Positions 1 to 9,095 of a DNA stretch of 64,000 bases are shown here, piece by piece (position 1 is the stretch's first letter; each line of letters begins with the position of its first letter). Below the pieces are notes generated by a model that was given only the letters and a program-made list of their open reading frames with translations, was not told where the DNA came from and ran no database searches. Both the position numbers and the translations under genes were made by a program. Origin of the DNA: Diplonema papillatum (taxonomy: Eukaryota; Euglenozoa; Diplonemea; Diplonemida; Diplonemidae); the NCBI GenBank assembly GCA_030068145.1, contig JAPJBO010000950.1, positions 1-64,000 of the forward strand, given 5' to 3'.

Positions 1-424
1 AAAAAAAAAAAAACCCGCCTACCCTAATTATTATATCGCCTACAAAGCTGGGTATGGCCAGACCCAGGAAGACAGAGAGCATTCGAATTGCTTGACCACT
101 ATGCGTAGTAGTGGGGGCAGCAACGGGACTAGTAATATAAATTGCACTCTGAAAAAGAGGCTCTCTCAAGAGGCCCTTCGCTGCGACGGTTCGGCGGGGC
201 AGTTTGCCGCGTGCGAGGGCTCTCAAGCACGTCAAAAACAGGGCAAACCCTGCACGCAAAGTCAGCGCGATATACACGCGAAACCACAACAAGAGACGTC
301 CCACCCCGCTTTCCTGCGAAGAGACTGCGACACTATGCCGGTCCACACCCCCTCCTTACAGGCAGTGCGCCGCCGACAAGATTCAGAAGTTAGAATGTAA
401 AGAATTTATAGGTGATGGTCTGCG
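1..424. other. unassigned left edge
   Basis: The first 13 bases are A. The remainder is unique within the window. Open frames up to 102 codons lie on the plus strand in several overlapping frames with no motif, signal peptide or repeat that I recognise, so I do not call a gene. Confidence 0.5.
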
Positions 425-514
425 TTAGTAACGAAGCAGAAAGTTGGAAGAGGAGCCACCCATCTTTTCGTTCGCCCGTGTTGCGCAGCTTTGGTCGCTT
501 GCTCTCGTTCCCAT

Positions 515-655
515 GCCCCCAGCCAAGCTCCCCACCTGACTGGTGTCTCCAAACGAGATCCGAAGACCCTTAACCCCACAAGGGAGCAGCTGCCGTCTTC
601 CCATCATTGGGCAAGTAAATCGACAACAAGAGCAGTGGTACTTTCGTTGTTGTGC
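515..655 (-). rRNA. LSU (28S-like) rRNA domain V fragment 1
   Basis: Read on the minus strand this carries the conserved nuclear LSU words CCACTGCTCTTGTTGTCG, then CAATGATGGGAAGACGGCAG, then ACACCAGTCAGGTGGGGAG followed by CTTGGCTGGGG. These belong to domain V of cytosolic large-subunit rRNA, downstream of the GTGTAGAATAGGTGGGAGG region. Only about 140 nt are present, both ends stop abruptly, and there is no neighbouring SSU, 5.8S or rDNA spacer, so it is a dispersed fragment rather than a working rDNA unit. It overlaps the fragments at 33060-33214 and 58487-58672 in rRNA coordinates: the first part repeats the end of the 58.5 kb piece and the last part repeats the start of the 33 kb piece. 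Whether it is transcribed cannot be told. Confidence 0.85.
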
Positions 656-774
656 TGTCGTGTTATAGGTGGACCGGCATAAAGACGTCACTGGCAGTAC
701 ATAGGTCAAAAAAGAAACAGGCAATCCCTTTTCTCCTGGCCCCGCATCCTCTCTTTCCCTGTCATTCTATATTT

Positions 775-893
775 AGCCACGTGCGACGTGCGAGGAAGCT
801 GAAGCGCTCGAGTAGGACCTTGTGATCATGATCATTCGCCACTTTGCCACCTGAATCCACGTCCAGGATTTGGGTTCAGGTTATCCATGGTGA
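775..893 (+). repeat. R7 dispersed repeat, copy 1
   Basis: The unit runs from an AGCCACGTGC-like start through GTAGGACCTTGTGATCATG and a nearby GCCACCTGAA to a GGGTTCAGG end. Related copies lie at 20150-20220, 28820-28925 and 37885-37995. No coding capacity is seen. The palindromic GATCATGATC core is shared by all copies with small changes. Confidence 0.75.
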
Positions 894-1204
894 GTATGCA
901 CTCGTCTGCTGGAGAACTGTTTGCGTGGGCTGGTGTAGGCGTGGGTTTGCTGTTGTGGAAAAACGCCTGCACCGGTCCTGAGCTGGCAACGAAAAATAAT
1001 CAACAAGCACCGGCAAAAGAAAATCAGTTCGGGCGGGAAATCGGGGATTTCCCCCGCGAAACTCCCTTGACAGGAGTTTCCTGTGGAAAGTCCCCGTAGG
1101 CGCGAAAATCCCTGGAAGTATAGGTCAAAAAAGCATTCGCCCGAAAAAAAGACAACATGCAATCACATTCTCCTGGCTTTCGCATCATCTCTTTCTTCCT
1201 CATT

Positions 1205-1285
1205 TTCCGTCGAAGAAGACGCAACAAATTTGCACGAGAGGCAGTGTTCTGCTTAAGCATTCCAACTAAGATCCCCACCACCACC
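1205..1285 (+). repeat. R9 dispersed repeat (divergent copy)
   Basis: This holds the R9 pattern of a pyrimidine-rich leader, GAAGAAGAC, then GAGAGGCAGTGTTCTGC, then AACTAAGAT and a C-rich end. The central palindrome seen in the better copies has been lost here. Confidence 0.55.
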
Positions 1286-1486
1286 TCCCGATTTTCATTC
1301 CAGTCCGAATTTTTGCATCATTTCTTTTTTACAACGACCCTCCCCCATCCGATCCTCATCGCCTGACTCCAACTTTGTGCACATCCGGCACGTGTGCTCT
1401 CGCGGGGTATGACAAGCAGACCCGCAGGCAGTGAGCTGGCAGGTACCAACTGACGTAGCACCGCACACGACGGGGAAAATATTTTA

Positions 1487-1757
1487 CATAAGCGCCAGCT
1501 TGAAAGGAAATGCTCGACGATGCTGCCCGACAAAGAACAGAAGGGATCCCAAGTGCTGCAACCACCACGTGTTGAACGGACGGAAGGTCATGCGGGTCTA
1601 CACAAACACAACAGGTCAAAGTCCTGAGTGAGAAAACAACACACGGTGGTGTAAGCGAAGAACAAACCAGATTGTGTTTGTTTTGTATTTGCCCCTTACC
1701 TCTATATTTCCTCCCTTCCATTCGGAGTCGAAGCAGCAACGTCGAGTATTTTCCACG
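1487..1757 (+). repeat. R3 dispersed repeat, copy 1
   Basis: The unit starts at CATAAGCGCCAGCTTGAAAG and runs through a CGACAAAGAACAGAAGGGAT block, CACGTGTTGAACGGACGG, AACACACGGTGGTGTAAGCG and CCATTCGGAGTCGAAGCAGC to an AT-rich TCGAGTATTTT end. Copies at 10447-10737 and 47628-47925 match nearly base for base, and a 5' fragment ends at 33620. This copy lacks about 20 bp (CTACACGACAAATCACA region) found in the other two. It is SINE-sized and has no credible protein. I saw no clear tRNA A and B boxes. Confidence 0.85.
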
Positions 1758-1989
1758 CAAAACCTACGGGCAAACCCCCGTTTTAAACGTTCTTTCTACT
1801 TTGAACCCCTGAGGGGCCATCCTTCTCAATAATTCCGAAGAGTCGAAAGACTTCCAATGCAAGTGCTTTCGTAGTACCTTAGTCTACAGATGAAGCGAGC
1901 TTCCACTGTCGATCACTGGCCAAAAAGTCCGTGCTTGTCGTATCTTTTGCTTGCGCACCGTGTGCCGATCTTGCAACGCTTATTTTTCT

Positions 1990-2100
1990 TTTTTGGTTTG
2001 TCTTCATTCCTACTACGATCAGAGCGTCCAGTCACCCAACCAGCATCAAACACTGAACGAAACGCAGTGTTCTACCGAACATACAAAGTATAGCCACCCT
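1990..2100 (+). repeat. R9-like degenerate repeat
   Basis: CAGCATCAAACACTGAACG followed by GCAGTGTTCTACCGAACAT preserves the order of R9 words with many changes. Confidence 0.35.
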
Positions 2101-2975
2101 CCCCCCCTTTCTCTCTCCCTTTATCATGCAGGGAACGCCATAACCATGTTGCTAACCAACATAGCGTCGTATAGCAAGTGGAGGATGTCTTGGGTGTACC
2201 TCGTTTCCTCATCCCCACCCCGTAGTCCTCACCGTATTTGTGTCATCAACATGGCGCATTTGTCCAGTGTGCCGACGGGATGGAATCACTTTTTTATATC
2301 GAATCCAGACGAGATGTTAGCAACAGTACAGCGGCCCGGCACTGATGACCCGCTTCATGCGCTTTCAACGTTTTGAGGGATCGCCGCGGGCGTTTGCCAG
2401 CTACATTTCTTGTTTGCTGTTTGCTTGGACAACGAATAATTGACCCCGACGAGGGTTCGAAATACTACCCCCATGCCGACCGTTTCTGCCGTTTTGCACA
2501 CACGGCGCTGTTGAACAGGATAGATATTCGGTGCAAGGTTATCAGCACGCTTGGGAACTGAAGTGTGCGTTAAGTACGCCGTGTGTTCTAAAGTGGGTCT
2601 CCGCGTGGATGTGTATTTGTAGCGGCTTCGCTTGAAGGTCCCCCAGTGTTTGCGAAAAGGTGACGTGTAGAACACCACCGACTGCGACGTCAAGGCAGCA
2701 ACGAGCAAGCAGCGTTGAAATAAGCCGGCCTTTTCGCCACGGGCTGTCCCAAACAACGGCTCCATAGCAAGGCGCCGAGTTCTTTTCCGCCAGAAATGGC
2801 CGAAAAGACCGAAAAAAAGAGGGGCGAAATCGTACCCAAAACGCCAATCAAACAAAGGAGCCCCCCCCGCCCAACACTGTAGGAGATTGCCACCGTAAAA
2901 AGAAGACACGCCAGTGCTGCCCAGCGAGTCGCAGTCACAATCAGCGCGCGGGGACCCTGAGTTTTTTAACTGATG
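2101..2975. other. unassigned stretch
   Basis: No repeat shared with the rest of the window and no recognisable gene. A minus-strand frame of 184 codons (2355-2909) crosses it, but its composition is ordinary and a second long frame overlaps on the same strand, so it is most likely chance. Confidence 0.4.
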
Positions 2976-3290
2976 GCTCAGAAACGGTCGTAGGGGCCTC
3001 CTCCCCCGTTACTGTGCTCTGGTAGCACGGGTGGTCCTGGCTGTGACGAGCTACGAACAGCCGCCTGACAAACCAAACTCACACCCGCTGCCCTGTCTGC
3101 AGACACTCAGGTTCCGCGTGCTTTTGTCCCTGCAACTACGCCCGCTGTTTTCAGATGAGAACATCAATAAGCGGCTTTGTTCGGATACCGCAGAAGGAGA
3201 TGGAAAACGATCATGAACGACGAAAAGTCGACGTGGAAGAGTGGACGACCGCTGTTGATGGCCCGCCTTCTGTGTCCGTGGCTTGCAAAA
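2976..3290 (+). repeat. R6 dispersed repeat, copy 1
   Basis: GTGCTCTGGTAGCACGGGTG is followed by GACGAGCTACGAACAGCCGC and CTGTCTGCAGACACTCAGG, then a disrupted stretch with GATGGCCCGCCTT and GTGTCCGTGGCTT. Other copies: 32690-32915, 40185-40385, 47335-47590, 61990-62115 and a fragment at 60895-60990. In this copy about 130 bp separate the two halves that are adjacent elsewhere. Confidence 0.8.
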
Positions 3291-3323
3291 CGCCTGGTGG
3301 GGCGAAAGGATGGCTTTCAAAGT

Positions 3324-3325
<2 letters not shown>

Positions 3326-3359
<34 letters not shown>
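3326..3359 (+). repeat. homopolymer G run
   Basis: Thirty-four consecutive G residues. The true length is uncertain because such runs are error-prone in sequencing, and the tract could form G-quadruplex DNA. Confidence 0.9.
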
Positions 3360-3559
3360 CGGAAAACTGACAAAGGCCGCCCCCCCATTCACACAGTAAT
3401 GTGTGATCCGGACGACTAGTTGACGCTCTTGCATTTCGGGTGCAGCTATGATGCAGGGGCTATCAAAGAAATCTGTTGAGGCGCAAGCCGCCCGCCGAAT
3501 TCCACTATCGTTGCAAGCGGGTCGGAACGCAACAAATAACAGAAAACGTATCGCCAGAC

Positions 3560-3620
3560 GAGAACAAAGAAGAAAAGCGTTCTTTCCACGGGATCGACGG
3601 TAACACAAAAGAAAATATCA
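3560..3620 (+). repeat. GATCGACGGTAACAC repeat fragment
   Basis: The words GGATCGACGGTAACACAAAA recur at 16870-16890, and relatives (GGATCGTCGGAAACACAA) occur at 19425, 47037, 60270 and 61862. It is a short dispersed family of about 50 bp usually followed by an A-rich tract. Confidence 0.55.
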
Positions 3621-3835
3621 AAAATTCTATGAGCTCCAGTCAATAAAAGAAGCGCTCTCCGGCGACTGACTGAGCGAGGCTCGTCGATGATGAACAAACC
3701 TTCTGAAAGAAGAAATATAAAAGCAGTGGCTGACAGCTGCCACCCGTGGAGACTTTGAGCCACCACAAAAAAGCAGGCCTTGTTGTAACCGCCCCACCTC
3801 CGTATCATATTCCCCCCAGGCATCTTGTTAAGAAC

Positions 3836-4140
3836 CATCCATCCATCCATCAGCCGGCTGACCCCCCCCCCCTCAGGCTATGTTCACTGTAGAGGGGGGA
3901 GACGCTACCTGTCACACTCGAAGGTGGTCACCACGGTGGGCGGTCAGAAAAAAAAATTTTTTTTTGCCCCAAATACCCCAAATACCACACTTTGGAAAAT
4001 TTTTGTGGGCCCACTTTTGGCAGGGAATTTTGACCATTTCACCTTAGAGAATTTGACCACCCAGCCTCCAAGGCAACTGCACTGTAGAGGGGGGGGGGGG
4101 GGGGTCTGGTTTATCCGGCCATCCGGCCAAAGTGGCTGAT
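3836..4140. repeat. G-rich direct repeats around an AT-rich core
   Basis: CACTGTAGAGGGGG occurs at 3885 and again at 4080, in the same orientation, enclosing a run of A then T (3949-3968) and CCCCAAATACCCCAAATACC. CAGCCGGCTGA at 3851 is a palindrome. It may be a small element, but clear terminal inverted repeats and a target duplication were not found. Confidence 0.35.
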
Positions 4141-4327
4141 CCTTAACAAGAGCGCTGATTCCCCCCCCCGTGGCGGTTGGTTACGAGCCACAACACACTT
4201 TGAAAACCCCCTTTTTTAAAGAAGAACGGACGAAGGAAGGAGGAAGTGGAACCATACCGTATGGTTTCAAACCATGGAGTCCTGGACTCCTTTCCCACAC
4301 TTTTTCTGCGAAGCAGACGCACAAAGG

Positions 4328-4455
4328 GACGGTGCCACGGCATGATTCGGCAGCCGCTGCTAAACGAGTGCATGCTAATCCACGTTCACAGGGTTCATGT
4401 ACTTCAAAGAACTCAATGCTAAACGAACATCGACGTGGGCGGCATAGAGAAAGAA
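4328..4455 (+). mobile_element. GGTGTCACGG-family MITE, truncated copy
   Basis: CGGTGCCACGGCATG is followed by GGCAGCCGCTGCTAAACG, GGTTCATGTACTTCAAAG, CAATGCTAAACG and GACGTGGGCGGC in the order seen in the copies at 6558-6691 and 8045-8154. The right inverted end is absent, and foldback copy 1 begins 34 bp further on. Confidence 0.6.
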
Positions 4456-4488
4456 GAACTACTCTACGGCACCAGAAAGTCCAAAAAA

Positions 4489-5486
4489 GTACGTGCGCTC
4501 GGCTAAGGCCGGCGCGTGGCGAGACTGGAGGCAGCACTTAAAGTTCGGGGAACAGTAAAGTTCGGGCTAAGCTAAGTTCGGGCAATGCTGGTGAAGCTAA
4601 GTTCGAGTGATGCTAAGTTTGGGCGTTGCTAAGTTCGGGCGTTGCTAAGTTCTGGTGCTAAGCGCTCAGGCTGCGCTGGTACTAAAAAAAAGTTCCGGCA
4701 CGAGCGAAGTTCGGCCAGGGTGGTAAAGTCCGGTGAAGCCAAGGTCGTTGCCATCACAGGCCAAACTGCTACGAGAACCGAACTTTGCTTAGCTTCACGC
4801 GAACTTTGCTTCGTCCGAACTCAGCTGCGCCCGTACCAGAATTTAGCATCGCCCGAACTTTGCAGCGCCCGAACTTTGCTTCGCCAGAACTTAGCTTCGC
4901 CCGAGCGTTGCTTCGCCCGAACTCAGCTGCGCCCGAACTTTGCTTCACCAGAACTTAGCTGCGCCCGAACTTGGCATCACTCGAACTTATTATCGTCTGA
5001 ACTTAGCTGCGCCCGAACTCTGCTTCGCCGGGGGGCGGCGGGGGGGGTCCGGGGGGGCGCAAACCCGGGTACCAGCGCCAAACTTTTCCCGTACTCGGTG
5101 GGTCGGGGGGGGTGTCCCCCCCCGGGCACGAGCACCGGCTCGGCCGCCCGACTCCGTTTCCCGGGGTGACCAAATACCGCGAGATACTGAGAAACTCCGC
5201 CAAAAACGCAAATTTCGGGCACATAAGACCCCGAAACCCAACAAACCTCGAAAACCATCTTCGACCGGAAAAGTGTGAGGGGCGGGGTCCGAACCCGGGC
5301 CGACCGGCCTGAAGGCCGGCGCCCGCTCACTCTGCCACCCCGTGCATTTTCCCAGAAGGGAAAAAAGCTTACTCTGAACTATTATCCAGTTCAAAAACAA
5401 TACGGTTTCATAATTGTTGCAAGAAAAGCCGGGTTGGCTCGAATAGAGGCTATTCACATTGCATGTTCATAGGACCTCCAGTCTCG
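4489..5486 (+). mobile_element. foldback-type element FB1, copy 1
   Basis: This is a 998-bp element bounded by GTACGTGCGCTCGGCTAAGG on the left and CCTCCAGTCTCG on the right. The reverse complement of the right end, CGAGACTGGAGG, sits at 4520-4531, 31 bp inside the left end. The left arm (about 4540-4740) iterates GCTAAGTTCGGGC-type units; the arm at about 4780-5030 iterates the inverse, GCCCGAACTTAGC. Next comes a GC-rich block (5030-5150), then CAAATACCGCGAGATACTGA and a minus-strand tRNA-like region. A second copy at 45628-46340 fixes the ends because it interrupts another repeat. No transposase is present, so it is non-autonomous. The GC-rich block lies in the opposite orientation in the second copy. 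Confidence 0.8.
5275..5345 (-). other. tRNA-like Pol III promoter region inside FB1
   Basis: On the minus strand TGGCAGAGTGAGCGGGC (5321-5337) fits an A box and GGGTTCGGACC (5286-5296) fits a B box, at tRNA-like spacing. GCCGGCCTTCAGGCCGG between them is an anticodon-arm-like hairpin. A T run follows in the minus direction after about 15 bp. The arm pairing is poor for a true tRNA, so this is read as a tRNA-derived SINE head or remnant. Confidence 0.6.
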
Positions 5487-5559
5487 AACCATGGTAAAGA
5501 AAGTAGAAGGAGAAAAAAGAAGTTGTCGACAACGAAAGAAAGAAAAGAACAGAAAATAA

Positions 5560-5648
5560 GACTCTGCATTCTGCGAAGAAGACTTGATGCTAGCATCAAA
5601 CACATGAGAGGCAAGCGCCTGAACACGAAACTAAGATTTTCCCCCTTC
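5560..5648 (+). repeat. R9 dispersed repeat
   Basis: GAAGAAGACTTGATGCTAGC begins it, with the perfect 16-bp palindrome TTGATGCTAGCATCAA, then ACATGAGAGGCAAGCGCCTG, AAACTAAGATTTTCCCCC. A near-identical downstream half occurs at 32625-32680. Confidence 0.75.
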
Positions 5649-6390
5649 GCTCCACCTTCGCGATGCTTACTGAAGTTGTAGGTACAAAGCTGACACAGTT
5701 TCACTGAGGGAGTTGATGCACCACTAAAGTCGATAAGAGGACGTCACACAGCCTTCAGGGTGTGGTTGGATAAGAGACGGGTACCTCTCTAAGGTCCAGA
5801 AAAAAAGCTACGAAGGCTTACGGAGAACATCTCTGCACTCAGTTTAGTCCACCAGCACGGCGACCGTCAACGAAAGCAGCAAAGCGCAGCAAGCGAGATT
5901 GATACCAAAACAAAAAAAGGAAGTATGCAAACTAGTTTACGGAAAAGGGAAGAATTGTCGGCCAAATCTGAAATTCCCAAAAAGAAAGCCGCTAAAGAAA
6001 AGAATCTGTCCGCAAAGGACGGCAAGCGAGAAGCTGGTGCGCACAAGGTTGGAGTTGGGTGTCATTTTGTTTTTCAACCCCCCCCCCGTTTGTTTCACAC
6101 TTCTTTGATTTTTTTGGTGTTCTTTTTCTCAGTCTGACTTCTTCTCTTACTTTTGATTTGGGATCTCCTGAGGACGCATCTCGTTCCGTGCGTGCCAAAG
6201 TATACCACAAGTCGAAGGAGGCAGACCCGACCTTTGACCTCTGCGATGACTGTTACTTCCTTTCTGATGACATCCGTCCTCGGCAGGAGGTGACCATTCT
6301 TTTCAATCGTACACTCTGCGCTCGGGCAACATTTTCGGAAGAAACAGGCGCACACATGTGAAAGTTATTCGCTGAAGAAAAGGAGACGGT
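5649..6390. other. unassigned stretch with an intron-acceptor-like tract
   Basis: No repeat match. A pyrimidine tract ending CTTTTTCTCAG at about 6131 precedes an open segment to 6360 that encodes a weakly protein-like, acidic stretch with a CDDC motif. No donor or second exon could be paired with it, so no gene is called. Confidence 0.3.
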
Positions 6391-6394
6391 CATG

Positions 6395-6445
6395 CGTCAC
6401 CATACTGAGGAGGGCCTACTGTATGTAAGGTATGTGGAAAACAGC
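6395..6445 (+). repeat. short dispersed repeat
   Basis: CACCATACTGAGGAGGGCCT followed by AAGGTATGTGGA recurs at 19545-19600, with a few changes. Confidence 0.6.
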
Positions 6446-6535
6446 CGAACACACACACACACACAACAACTATACTACGAGGGAACGAACCTGTAAGAGT
6501 GCCAACGCTACTCTTTCTATAACGTAGTCCATTCA

Positions 6536-6723
6536 TGATAACCAACTACATATAAAAGGTGTCACGGGCTAAGCCGGCAGCCGCTGCTTAACGGTGCATG
6601 CAGATCCGTGTGGTCCGTGTACTTAAAAGTTCCCAATGCTTAACGGCTTTATCACGTGGGCGGCCCTGAGATTACGCCCTCAGGTGACACCACTTTATCT
6701 TTAGCCATACTTCAACACTCTTG
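6536..6723 (+). mobile_element. GGTGTCACGG-family MITE with shared flanks, copy A
   Basis: The core 6558-6691 begins GGTGTCACGG and ends GTGACACC, giving 8-bp inverted ends. Inside are AGCCGGCAGCCGCTGCTTAA, GTACTTAAAAGTTCCCAATG and TTTATCACGTGGGCGG. The flanks TAACCAACTAC and ACTTTATCTTTAGCCATACT are shared with the copy at 8026-8183, so the two are copies of a larger block. This copy has a further 26 bp after CTGCTTA. The element is too short to encode a transposase. Confidence 0.75.
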
Positions 6724-6784
6724 TGTATCCGCCCTTAAGTACGCGCGGAGCCGAAACGAAATCTTCCCCTATTGCCCAAAAAGT

Positions 6785-6838
6785 CGCCCCCGGAGACTTT
6801 GAAAACCCCGTGTTTCAAGCGAACTTTCCCTCTAAAAA
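6785..6838 (+). repeat. R1 tail module, solo copy
   Basis: CCCCCGGAGACTTTGAAAAC, then TTTCAAGCGAACTTT and CCTCTAAAAA. It represents the 3' end of R1 without the upstream body. Confidence 0.8.
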
Positions 6839-6869
6839 GCGGGCGTGGCAGCCCCGCATTTTTGAACCC

Positions 6870-6910
6870 TAACCTCAGCTCCAGCGTCTGAGGCTAGACT
6901 CCGCCGTGTT
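6870..6910 (+). repeat. CAGCTCCAGC repeat fragment
   Basis: CTCAGCTCCAGCGTCTGAGG with GACTCCGCCGTGT recurs at 37459-37495 almost unchanged, and with more changes at 38150 and 44027. It often lies beside R11. Confidence 0.55.
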
Positions 6911-7164
6911 CGTGCTTCCGGGGATGTTGCCGTTTTTATTTTTCTCGAGACATTGCAATGTGTTCCAAAAATGTAAGCCTGAGCAATGAGCGAACCAACA
7001 CAAAACTGAAGATCATGTCACTGTCACAGTTTACATGTCCATGCTTCACATGGAGATCCCTAACTCAAGACGTACCAGGTGAAAAAGCTGAAGAACAACC
7101 TGAAGAGAGGGCCCAAACTCGGCCTGCTCAAAAAGAAATTTGAAGGATAGCGAAAAGAGCGAAA

Positions 7165-7600
7165 GACATATTTTTGTATAAGCACCTGCTTTGTAGGAAA
7201 TACTTGAGGAGACTGCCAGTCGAAATCGCAAAGGAGGTAAATGTGCTGTCGCCCGCACGAAGCACAGGTAAATCTGGATTTGGTGCTCGGGCGTAAGCGT
7301 TCAACAAAGAACGTGTAATTGTAAGACGTGGGGAGCCCAAGAACACTCCCCTAACCCGGCGAGATCTTGGTGTCGGTCACAAATTGTTTCAGATCTGCTC
7401 GCCAAAGCAAGCAAGAAGTAAGGTGTACACGAAAGAAGCCATGCATGCCCCCCCCCCAAACCCACCCAGTACGTATTAGCTTTTAAAAGAACCCATTCGA
7501 CGAAGGTCACCCGGAGACTCTAAAATCCCGGATTCTCAACCGAACTATAATATCTCTGAAAAAAGACCACTTGGTAGTTGTAGTGTTTTCTCCCCCCCTC
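7165..7600 (+). repeat. R2 dispersed repeat interrupted by R1
   Basis: The R2 body runs AGCACCTGCTTTGTAGGAAA, GGAGGTAAATGTGCTG, AGCACAGGTAAATCTGG, GGGCGTAAGCGTTCAAC and then is broken at an A-rich site. It resumes at about 7564 with AGACCACTTGGTAGTTGTAG, matching the uninterrupted R2 at 15701-15745. The 255 bp in between are an R1 copy. The sequence therefore records an insertion into R2. Confidence 0.8.
7309..7563 (+). repeat. R1 SINE-like copy inserted in R2
   Basis: It contains GACGTGGGGAGCCCAAGA, CTTGGTGTCGGTCACAAA, AAGAGAACCCATTC-type words and ends in the tail module (GGTCACCCGGAGACTC, TCAACCGAACT, TCTCTGAAAAA). Longer relatives lie at 51050-51440 and 56475-56985. The 5' end is shorter than the 51 kb copy. 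No clear internal Pol III boxes were seen. Confidence 0.75.
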
Positions 7601-7904
7601 TACTGCCATTCAAATATAAAGGAATGATGACCACCAGGGTCCCTGCAAAACTCCCACGACAAATGATACACGAGCAGGCCGTCCCTTCGGCGAATTAAAT
7701 GGAATCCAAGTTCCAAGCAACATCACATACAGACGACAGCAGTGAACCGCCCATGCTGCTAACGGTGTGGCTCGAGTCAGTTACCAGCGGGCCAAGCTCG
7801 AGTTGAAACGCTCGAAGAAAAGAGAGTCTTCCACACGCTCTTTTCGAAGGTTATGCCACGTATTTACATGCGACCTCAAGCGTACACCGAGCGGGTGGTT
7901 CTTC

Positions 7905-8020
7905 TTTTGTATAAGCACCTGCTTTGTAGGAAATACTACTTGAGGAGGCTGCCAGCTGCAAAAGATCAAAGGAGGTAAATGTGCTGTACCCCACACGAAA
8001 CACTGGTGAATCTGGGTTCA
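7905..8020 (+). repeat. R2 dispersed repeat, 5' part
   Basis: AGCACCTGCTTTGTAGGAAA, GGAGGCTGCCAGCTGCAAAA, GATCAAAGGAGGTAAATGTG and GGTGAATCTGGGTTCAGTGG match R2. It stops where the GGTGTCACGG block starts. Confidence 0.8.
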
Positions 8021-8025
8021 GTGGG

Positions 8026-8183
8026 TAACCAACTACGTATAAAAGGTGTCACGGAATAAGCCGGCAGCCGCTGCTTATCGTGTACTTAAAAGTTCCCAAT
8101 GCTTAACGGCTTTATCACGTGGGCGGTCCTGAGATTACCCCCTCGGGTGACACCACTTTATCTTTAGCCATACTTCAACTTCC
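8026..8183 (+). mobile_element. GGTGTCACGG-family MITE with shared flanks, copy B
   Basis: The core is 8045-8154 with GGTGTCACGG and GGTGACACC ends. It matches copy A at 6536-6723 but lacks the segment after CTGCTTA. Flanks are shared with copy A, so the pair did not arise from two independent element insertions alone. Confidence 0.75.
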
Positions 8184-8774
8184 TTCTTGATCCTTCGATG
8201 CCCCGGGCAAGCTGTTCCTATCCAAGACAACCAGAGATGTCCAAGAGTTGAACCGTTTCGCTGAGTACTCTTATGACGTATCGACTCAAGAAAAATCCGA
8301 ACACAGCAGCGTCGGCTACCTCTGTGTGCACGCAGGTCCCCTGCTGGGTGTTTAAGTTTCACAAGTTGGACGAAAGAAAACCCCCACCCCCCCCTCCTCG
8401 TTCTTCTGGCAATCACCACCGTTTCGTGCCTCCTCCACCGTCCGGACTGATTTTGTTTCTTCTTCTTTTCTTTTGGGGGGAGTGTTTTTTTCTCAAAACA
8501 TTTTTAGACCCCCGCAAACGACGAAGAGAACCGCATTCATGAGTTCAAACTAACCACATATACACCGTCGGAAGCCTCCAGTACGAGAAAGACTGAAACC
8601 CCTTGTGGCCCCACACACAAGGAAGCATCGTTCCTGAATGGATGAGGTGGGGTGGATGAGGGAGTTGACCAAAAGAAAGCTGCGTTGGCTTCGCTGGGAG
8701 CGGCCGGGAGAAGGTTGCTCCCACTCTTCAAAAGAGTCTTTTCCACGCGCAGCCACTCCCTCCAACAACACGCT

Positions 8775-8893
8775 GCGAATCCGAAGGAAAAAATGGCGTC
8801 TCACAATCTTGGCCAGCCGTACCTCCGACAGCACGCTGCGAATCCGAAGGAAAACTGGCGTCTCACAATCTTGGCCAGCCGTACCTCCAACAA
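8775..8893 (+). repeat. 62-bp tandem duplication
   Basis: CACGCTGCGAATCCGAAGGA and TCTCACAATCTTGGCCAGCC occur twice in succession with only a few changes. Both plus-strand frames remain open across it, but no protein family is evident. Confidence 0.85.
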
Positions 8894-8949
8894 CACGCGA
8901 AGTGAAAGTGTGCGTGCAAATATGTCTACACCCTGTCACTGCCCAACTC

Positions 8950-9095
8950 CCAGCCTCAATGGTCAACCGCAGACTCTAATTCACCGGCCATTTTAAAACC
9001 TCAACACCGCAAGAAGAACCCCCAGCCACCGAGAATCCCCCGGAGACTTTCAACCTCCAGAAGTTTCATGCGAACTTTCACATTGAAAGAAAACA
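8950..9095 (+). repeat. R1-related tail modules
   Basis: CAATGGTCAACCGCAGACTC at 8957 belongs to the sister tail variant. ATCCCCCGGAGACTTTCAAC with TTTCATGCGAACTTTCAC at 9036-9090 is the standard tail. A second sister-variant copy lies at 9862-9905. Confidence 0.6.

Noticed and set aside
515-655. Functional rDNA locus
   Set aside because: Only about 140 nt of domain V are present and no SSU, 5.8S or spacer sequence is adjacent.
2355-2909. 184-codon minus-strand gene
   Set aside because: No domain or repeat support and another long frame overlaps it on the same strand.
5003-5224. Proline-rich proteins on the minus strand
   Set aside because: They arise from the GC-rich block of FB1 and have no independent support.
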